A stretch of 64,000 nt of DNA from assembly GCF_016185115.1 (NCBI RefSeq), contig NZ_JACPOF010000008.1:124001-188000 (forward strand), written 5' to 3'. Shown piece after piece: positions 59,186-64,000 of the stretch (position 1 is its first letter; each line of letters opens with the position of its first letter). A model generated the notes under the pieces. That model was not told the DNA's origin and ran no database searches. It saw nothing but the letters and a program-made list of their open reading frames with translations. The DNA is from Polaromonas sp. (GTDB lineage Bacteria; Pseudomonadota; Gammaproteobacteria; Burkholderiales; Burkholderiaceae_C). The position numbers and the translations under genes are program-made.

Positions 59186-60298
59186 TCAACCATGCACGGC
59201 TGCCGGCTTGCTGGTGGCATTACCTGAAAAGTCTGTCCAGCAATGTCGTGAAAAGTCATACAGCTTGCAGGCTCGCGCCGTGCGGAAATACCAGGCCGCA
59301 GAAAATGGCTGGATCACAATGCGGCCGGGCAGCAACTCTTCCAGCCTGGCCTGCGCGTCCTTGAGCCTGTAAAGCGGGATGCTCATGTCCAGGTGGTGCG
59401 CGGTGTGCTCCATGATGTGGTGCAGCAAGGCCCCGGCCTTCAAGGGAAATGTCAGGTGCACCGTGGTTGTGACAAAGGGCTGGGCGCGTTGCCAGGCAGT
59501 TCGCTCGTTGTGCCACGACACCCTGACATGGGTGTGATGCCCATAGATGACGAACCCCATCAGGTTGAACCAGACAAACAGCGGCACCACAAAGCCCGCG
59601 AGCACCGTCAACACCATGGACTGCTGCATGGCGTGGGCGGCCATTGCGAGTGCGCCCAGCCACAGGCCGGCAAACGCCGTGACCATCAGGCAGTCACGCG
59701 TGAAGATATGGCTTTGCCTGTTTCCAAGGTCGCTTCTGGACGGAAACATCATTTTTTTCCACCACATTTCGACAAAGTAGTAGGCACCCGGACCCCAGCC
59801 GCTGCGGTACAGCCGTTGCAGCAGCCGGCCTGTGGGCGACAGTGCGCGGAACTCGTCCAGCGTGAGGGGCGCCCATACAAAATCAACGCCCTTGAGATTT
59901 GTGAAGCCATGGTGCACGGTGTTGTGCCCAAGGTCCCAGAGGCTGTACGCTGTCAGCGAGGGGAGAAAAGCGATCCGGCCCAGCCACCGGTTGAGCTTTC
60001 GGTGGCTGGTCAGGCTTTGGTGGCAGGCATCATGGCCGATGATGAAGAGGCGGCCAATCACCAGGCCCGCTACGGCGCCGCAGAGGATCCTGGCCCACCA
60101 TGCATCGAGCAGTACCGTTGCACACAGCAAAAGTGTCAGCAGGGCGTAGTCCGTGCAGAGCAGGATGACTGCCCTGGCTGTGGAGCGGCCCGACAGGGGC
60201 AGCAGCCATTCGCGCATGGTCTTGCGGGACGGCATTGGCTGACTGGTGGCCAGGGGCGATGGAGGCAGTGATGGCGATGGAATGTTCGAAGGACGCAT
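59186..60298 (-). CDS. Membrane fatty acid desaturase
   Basis: Inner-membrane desaturase that introduces a double bond in acyl chains, using O2. The 370-residue protein has the three His boxes of the family: HDACH (~89), HNTVHH (~125) and EHTAHH (~322), with four or so membrane segments. ATG 60298 is used as start; the N-terminus (MRPSNIPSPSLPPSPLATS) is Ser/Pro-rich and uncertain, and ATG 60235 (MPSRKTM) is an alternative. It is convergent with the hemerythrin gene. A hairpin GGCCCCCTGAGGGGCT near 59132-59147, in the gap between them, may terminate transcription. It may act on the same lipid pool as the cfa operon. Confidence 0.92.
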   Translation of the reverse strand: MRPSNIPSPSLPPSPLATSQPMPSRKTMREWLLPLSGRSTARAVILLCTDYALLTLLLCATVLLDAWWARILCGAVAGLVIGRLFIIGHDACHQSLTSHRKLNRWLGRIAFLPSLTAYSLWDLGHNTVHHGFTNLKGVDFVWAPLTLDEFRALSPTGRLLQRLYRSGWGPGAYYFVEMWWKKMMFPSRSDLGNRQSHIFTRDCLMVTAFAGLWLGALAMAAHAMQQSMVLTVLAGFVVPLFVWFNLMGFVIYGHHTHVRVSWHNERTAWQRAQPFVTTTVHLTFPLKAGALLHHIMEHTAHHLDMSIPLYRLKDAQARLEELLPGRIVIQPFSAAWYFRTARACKLYDFSRHCWTDFSGNATSKPAAVHG

Positions 60299-60598
60299 GT
60301 GATAAATGATTGCCCGGGCATGGCCTGTCGCCCGGTGAGCGACAGGCCCGGGATGTACTTGTGAAGCCCCGGGGGGTAATGGCAAATCCGGATTGATCGT
60401 ACGCAGCTGGCTTGATGCGGGCACTGATGAGGATCAAACTGTGTGCAAATAGCGGTTTCTCCAGCACTGGCCTGGTCGCGTGTCACGTGCCTTTATCCGC
60501 CGCGGCCCGGGTTTCTCGCCCGGTGACGTACCGCTTGTGTAACCATGCAGTGGTATGCATGTGAAAATCAGAAACCAAATTACAACGGAGACAAGTTC

Positions 60599-62032
60599 AT
60601 GCCACGTCGCGCTACCAAGATTGTTGCTACCCTAGGTCCTGCTTCCAGCGACCCGGCGCTGCTTGAAAAAATGATACGCGCGGGTGTCAACGTGGTGCGC
60701 CTCAACTTCAGCCACGGCAAGGCTGAAGACCACATCAAGCTGGCTGCCGTTGTGCGTGAAGCATCGCAGCGCGCCGGGCGCGAGGTCGCCATCATGGCCG
60801 ACCTGCAGGGCCCGAAAATCCGCGTGGGCAAGTTTGCCGAAGGCAAGGTGCAACTGGTGCCGGGCGAGAAGTTCGTGCTGGACGAGTCCCGAACCGAACC
60901 AGGCGACATCAAGGGCGTGGGGCTGGATTACAAAGAGTTGCCACGTGATGTGAAGGCCGGCGATGTGCTGCTTCTCAATGACGGCCTGATCGTGTTGACG
61001 GTTGATGCCGTGCTGGGCGAAGAGGTGATCACCACCGTCAAGCTGGGTGGTGAGCTGTCCAACAACAAGGGCATCAACAAGCAGGGCGGCGGGCTGACCG
61101 CACCGGCCCTGACGGCCAAGGACATGGACGACATCCGCACGGCCATGAGCTTCCAGGCCGACTATGTGGCGGTGAGCTTCCCCAAAAACGCAACCGACAT
61201 GGAGATGGCACGCCAGCTGTGCAATGTGGCGGCCGCGCAATTCAAGCACAGGCCCGGCCTGATTGCCAAGATAGAGCGCGCCGAAGCGGTCCCCAACCTG
61301 GAAGAAATCCTGCGCGTCAGCGACGGCATCATGGTGGCGCGTGGCGACCTGGCGGTGGAGGTCGGCAATGCGGCGGTGCCGGCCCTGCAAAAACGCATGA
61401 TCAAGATGGCGCGCGCCCAGGACAAGGTGGTCATCACGGCGACGCAGATGATGGAAAGCATGATCCTGAATCCGGTACCCACGCGTGCCGAGGTCAGCGA
61501 TGTGGCCAATGCGGTGCTGGACGGCACCGATGCCGTGATGCTGAGCGCTGAAACGGCAGCCGGCAAATTTCCGCTGGAAACCATCATTGAAATGGCCAAT
61601 ATCTGCGTGGAAGCCGAGAAGGCCGAATACAAGGAGATCGACTCCGACTTCACGGGCAAACACTTTGCCCGCATTGACCAGTCGATTGCCATGGGCGCGC
61701 TGTTCACCGCCAGCCACCTGGGCGCCAAAGCCATCGTCGCCCTCACGGACAGCGGCTCGACCGCCTTGTGGATGAGCCGCCATGACATTCACGTGCCCAT
61801 TTACGCACTGACACCCCGGCTGAGCACCCAGCGCAAGATGGCGCTGTACCGCAATGTTCGCCCCCTGCTGATGGATACGAGCGTTGACCGCGATACGGCC
61901 CTGGAGCAGGCCGAAGGGCACCTGCTGAGCCGCGAAATCGTGCAGAGCGGTGACGTGTACGCCATCACCTGCGGGGAGCCCATGGGTGCGCCGGGTGGGA
62001 CCAACATGCTGAAAATCTGTCGGGTGGCCTGA
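60599..62032 (+). CDS. pyk: Pyruvate kinase
   Basis: Glycolysis: phosphoenolpyruvate plus ADP to pyruvate plus ATP. The 477-residue protein starts at ATG 60599 with CGGAGAC upstream; an earlier in-frame ATG at 60545 gives a non-homologous N-terminus. Active-site blocks are RLNFSHG (~34), MADLQGPKIRVGKF (~65), the catalytic-Lys region VAVSFPKNATDMEMA, the signature IAKIERAEAVPNLEEIL (~220) and GIMVARGDLAVEVG, then VITATQMMESM. The C-terminal domain (LTDSGSTALWMSR) suggests the effector-regulated type. Between this and the desaturase start there is an intergenic region of ~300 bases with no supported gene and a hairpin CCGGGTTTCTCGCCCGG near 60507. Confidence 0.97.
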   Translation: MPRRATKIVATLGPASSDPALLEKMIRAGVNVVRLNFSHGKAEDHIKLAAVVREASQRAGREVAIMADLQGPKIRVGKFAEGKVQLVPGEKFVLDESRTEPGDIKGVGLDYKELPRDVKAGDVLLLNDGLIVLTVDAVLGEEVITTVKLGGELSNNKGINKQGGGLTAPALTAKDMDDIRTAMSFQADYVAVSFPKNATDMEMARQLCNVAAAQFKHRPGLIAKIERAEAVPNLEEILRVSDGIMVARGDLAVEVGNAAVPALQKRMIKMARAQDKVVITATQMMESMILNPVPTRAEVSDVANAVLDGTDAVMLSAETAAGKFPLETIIEMANICVEAEKAEYKEIDSDFTGKHFARIDQSIAMGALFTASHLGAKAIVALTDSGSTALWMSRHDIHVPIYALTPRLSTQRKMALYRNVRPLLMDTSVDRDTALEQAEGHLLSREIVQSGDVYAITCGEPMGAPGGTNMLKICRVA

Positions 62033-62145
62033 TCCAGCCCAAACCTTCAGGGGCCTTTGAGGCGCTTTGAGCGCAGGCTATCCGACAGCCTTTTCCGGCA
62101 TCGGCTGAATCCAGTGCAGCTTTAAACACGTATTCAATACACGTC

Positions 62146-63015
62146 ATGAACCTGCTGAATTCAAAATTGCCCAGACGCTCCCTTCTCGCCATGTTGCCTG
62201 GGCTGCTCACGGCCTGCTCTGCGGTTGACCTGCTCAATGCCACGGTGGCGGTTGACACCTATGAGCGCGATGAGGGTCTTGCCTATGGCCCCGACCCACG
62301 GCAGAAACTCGACGTTTACCGCCCCCGTGCGCCTGTGGCCAATGCGCCCATGGTGGTGTTTTTTTATGGTGGAAGCTGGTCATCGGGCGACCGCAGCGAT
62401 TACCGTTTTGTCGGCGAGGCACTGGCATCCCGCGGCATCGTCACGGTGGTGGCAGATTACCGGCTCAGCCCTGAGTTTCTCTACCCGGTGTTTATCCTCG
62501 ACAGCGCCCTGGCCACAAGCTGGGCTTTCAGGCATGCACCGGATTACGGCGTCAGCCGCTCCCGCATTTTTGTCATGGGGCACAGCGCCGGCGCGTATAA
62601 CGCGGCCATGCTGGCGCTGGACAAACGCTGGCTGGAGGCTTTTGGCCTGTTTCCCACCCGGCTGGCCGGCTGGATAGGGCTTGCCGGGCCCTATGATTTT
62701 CTGCCGATTGGCGACAAAAAGACCCAGGTGGCCTTCCGCTGGCCTGATACCCCGCAGGACAGCCAGCCCCTGTTCCACGTATCAAAAGCTTCCCCGCCCG
62801 CCTTGCTGCTCGCCCCAGCGAAGGATTCGGTGGTAGACCCCGTCCGCAGCACTGTCAGCATGGCCCGCAAACTGAAAGCCGCCGGTGTACCTGTCGAGTC
62901 CGAGCTTTACGACAGTGTGGGACATGTCACGCTGGTAGCCTCCATGGCATCAGTGCTCAGGGGCCGTGCGCCCGTGCTTGATCGTATTGCCGGTTTCGTC
63001 AATACCCCTCGCTGA
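62146..63015 (+). CDS. Exported alpha/beta-hydrolase lipoprotein (esterase)
   Basis: A 289-residue hydrolase, probably lipid-anchored. The signal peptide ends in lipobox LLTACSA (Cys ~24). The alpha/beta-hydrolase domain has an oxyanion block FFYGGSWSSGDRSDY (~72), the nucleophile elbow MGHSAGAYNA (Ser ~143), the acidic residue in APAKDSVVDP and His in YDSVGHVTL. It is similar to carboxylesterase/feruloyl-esterase-like proteins (BD-FAE). Location between pyk and fba has no obvious link to glycolysis. The substrate is unknown. Confidence 0.88.
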   Translation: MNLLNSKLPRRSLLAMLPGLLTACSAVDLLNATVAVDTYERDEGLAYGPDPRQKLDVYRPRAPVANAPMVVFFYGGSWSSGDRSDYRFVGEALASRGIVTVVADYRLSPEFLYPVFILDSALATSWAFRHAPDYGVSRSRIFVMGHSAGAYNAAMLALDKRWLEAFGLFPTRLAGWIGLAGPYDFLPIGDKKTQVAFRWPDTPQDSQPLFHVSKASPPALLLAPAKDSVVDPVRSTVSMARKLKAAGVPVESELYDSVGHVTLVASMASVLRGRAPVLDRIAGFVNTPR

Positions 63016-63164
63016 GCCCGGCGTTCTGCGGCCCCGTGACGGGCGGCAGTTAGAATTGGGGTCCCGGTTACCTTGCGGTTACGGACTCCCGGAACAGCCC
63101 AGGCTGTGAGGATCCGCCGCCGGAACCCATCTCTTTCACGGCTTAACTTTCTGGGAATCTGATC

Positions 63165-64000
63165 ATGGCACTCGTATCGATGCGCGAGCTGCTGGACCAT
63201 GCTGCAGTCAATGGCTACGGCATTCCGGCTTTTAACGTCAACAACCTCGAACAGGTGCAGGCCGTCATGGAAGCGGCGAAGGAAACCGGCGCACCGGTCA
63301 TCCTGCAAGCCAGCGCCGGCGCCCGCAAATATGCCGGTGAGCCTTTCATCAAGCACCTGATCGAAGCCGCCATCGAGGCCTATCCCAACATCCCGCTGGT
63401 CATGCACCAGGATCACGGCCAGAACCCCGATGTCTGCCAGGGCGCCATCAACTTGGGTTTCTCCTCCGTCATGATGGACGGTTCGCTGGAAGCCGACGGC
63501 AAGACCATCGCCAGCTATGAATACAACGTTGAAGTGACCAAAAAGGTCTCGCAGCTGGCGCACCGCTACGGCGTCACCGTCGAAGGCGAACTCGGCTGCC
63601 TCGGCTCCCTTGAAACCATGAAGGGCGACAAGGAAGACGGCCACGGCACCGACGCCACCATGACGCGCGAACAGCTGCTGACCGACCCCGAGCAGGCGGC
63701 AGACTTCGTCAAGCAGACGCAGATCGACGCCTTGGCCATCGCCATCGGCACCAGCCACGGCGCCTACAAGTTCAGCCGCAAGCCTACTGGCGACATCCTG
63801 GCGATTGACCGCATCAAGGAAATCCACAAGCGCATTCCAAGTACCCACCTGGTGATGCACGGTTCGTCTTCAGTTCCCCAGGAAATGCTGGCCATCATTC
63901 GCCAGTATGGCGGCAACATGAAGGAAACCTACGGCGTGCCGGTCGAGGAAATCCAGGAAGCCATCAAGCACGGCGTGCGCAAGATCAACATCGACACCGA
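63165..64000 (+). CDS. fba: Class II fructose-1,6-bisphosphate aldolase (3' end outside window)
   Basis: Glycolysis/gluconeogenesis enzyme cleaving fructose 1,6-bisphosphate with a zinc ion. About 278 residues are visible and the frame runs off the window end without a stop. The start is ATG 63165 ([20 protein letters not shown]). Zinc and substrate blocks are [11 protein letters not shown] (~78), [10 protein letters not shown] (~140), the [16 protein letters not shown] segment (~190) and the MHGSSSVP active-site loop (~235). The HQDHGQNP signature and length point to the class IIB (~350-residue) type. A hairpin-rich 5' region of ~150 bases precedes it, with a TAGAAT box near 63051, which may be its promoter. 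Confidence 0.97.
   Translation, partial: MALVSMRELLDHAAVNGYGIPAFNVNNLEQVQAVMEAAKETGAPVILQASAGARKYAGEPFIKHLIEAAIEAYPNIPLVMHQDHGQNPDVCQGAINLGFSSVMMDGSLEADGKTIASYEYNVEVTKKVSQLAHRYGVTVEGELGCLGSLETMKGDKEDGHGTDATMTREQLLTDPEQAADFVKQTQIDALAIAIGTSHGAYKFSRKPTGDILAIDRIKEIHKRIPSTHLVMHGSSSVPQEMLAIIRQYGGNMKETYGVPVEEIQEAIKHGVRKINIDT

Overview
This window looks like a chromosomal segment of a betaproteobacterium of the family Comamonadaceae (Polaromonas/Rhodoferax/Variovorax type). The evidence is a high-GC, densely packed genome; the orders dprA-LysM-def-fmt, glnE-yhdP-nitrilase and pgk-pyk-fba; a fused indolepyruvate ferredoxin oxidoreductase beside an Lrp regulator; and two families of palindromic intergenic repeats of a kind I associate with that family. 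This is inference from gene content. No rRNA, tRNA, CRISPR array, phage or complete insertion sequence was seen.

Layout. 1-11 kb: a cyclic-nucleotide and type IV pilus region. It holds a class III adenylate cyclase (5' end outside the window), a class II cAMP phosphodiesterase, a GAF-PilB assembly ATPase, a pilin with a sigma-54 promoter and terminator, two tandem PglL/Wzy_C-type ligases, moaC, a TfpZ-type pilin accessory protein and a BepA-like metalloprotease. 11-16.6 kb: small membrane and zinc proteins, TerC, purB and a glutathione transferase, separated by repeats. 16.7-23.5 kb: a compact minus-strand operon, FAD oxidase - DUF1365 - cyclopropane synthase - chalcone isomerase-like - MFS - DUF3833 - SDR, probably for lipid modification. 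23.9-28.9 kb: glutathione peroxidase, a diiron desaturase-like enzyme, heptose-1-P adenylyltransferase, and a KAS - ACP - reductase set. 29-34.8 kb: an RND efflux operon. 35-47 kb: glnE, yhdP, nitrilase, a PAS histidine kinase with a FixJ-like regulator, mltA and a small lipoprotein. 47-52 kb: Lrp and the indolepyruvate oxidoreductase. 52-57 kb: dprA, a LysM protein, def, fmt and azlCD. 57-64 kb: pgk, hemerythrin, a membrane desaturase, pyk, an esterase and fba (cut by the window end).

Most notable observations. (1) A palindromic repeat (called R1 here) occurs between genes and also, in frame and in more than one reading frame, inside three conserved protein genes: cfa, an FAD oxidase and fmt, where it lies next to the active-site loop. 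(2) A 52-codon ORF with a good ribosome site lies upstream of the indolepyruvate oxidoreductase and overlaps its start by ATGA. Its first 21 residues copy the enzyme's own N-terminus, 18 of 21 identical, using mostly different synonymous codons. (3) A second repeat family (R2) has two co-oriented copies whose 26-nt central stem-loop is inverted between copies. (4) The cyclase - phosphodiesterase - GAF-PilB arrangement suggests direct cAMP control of pilus assembly. (5) A 48-residue membrane-protein ORF sits antisense between the response regulator and mltA.
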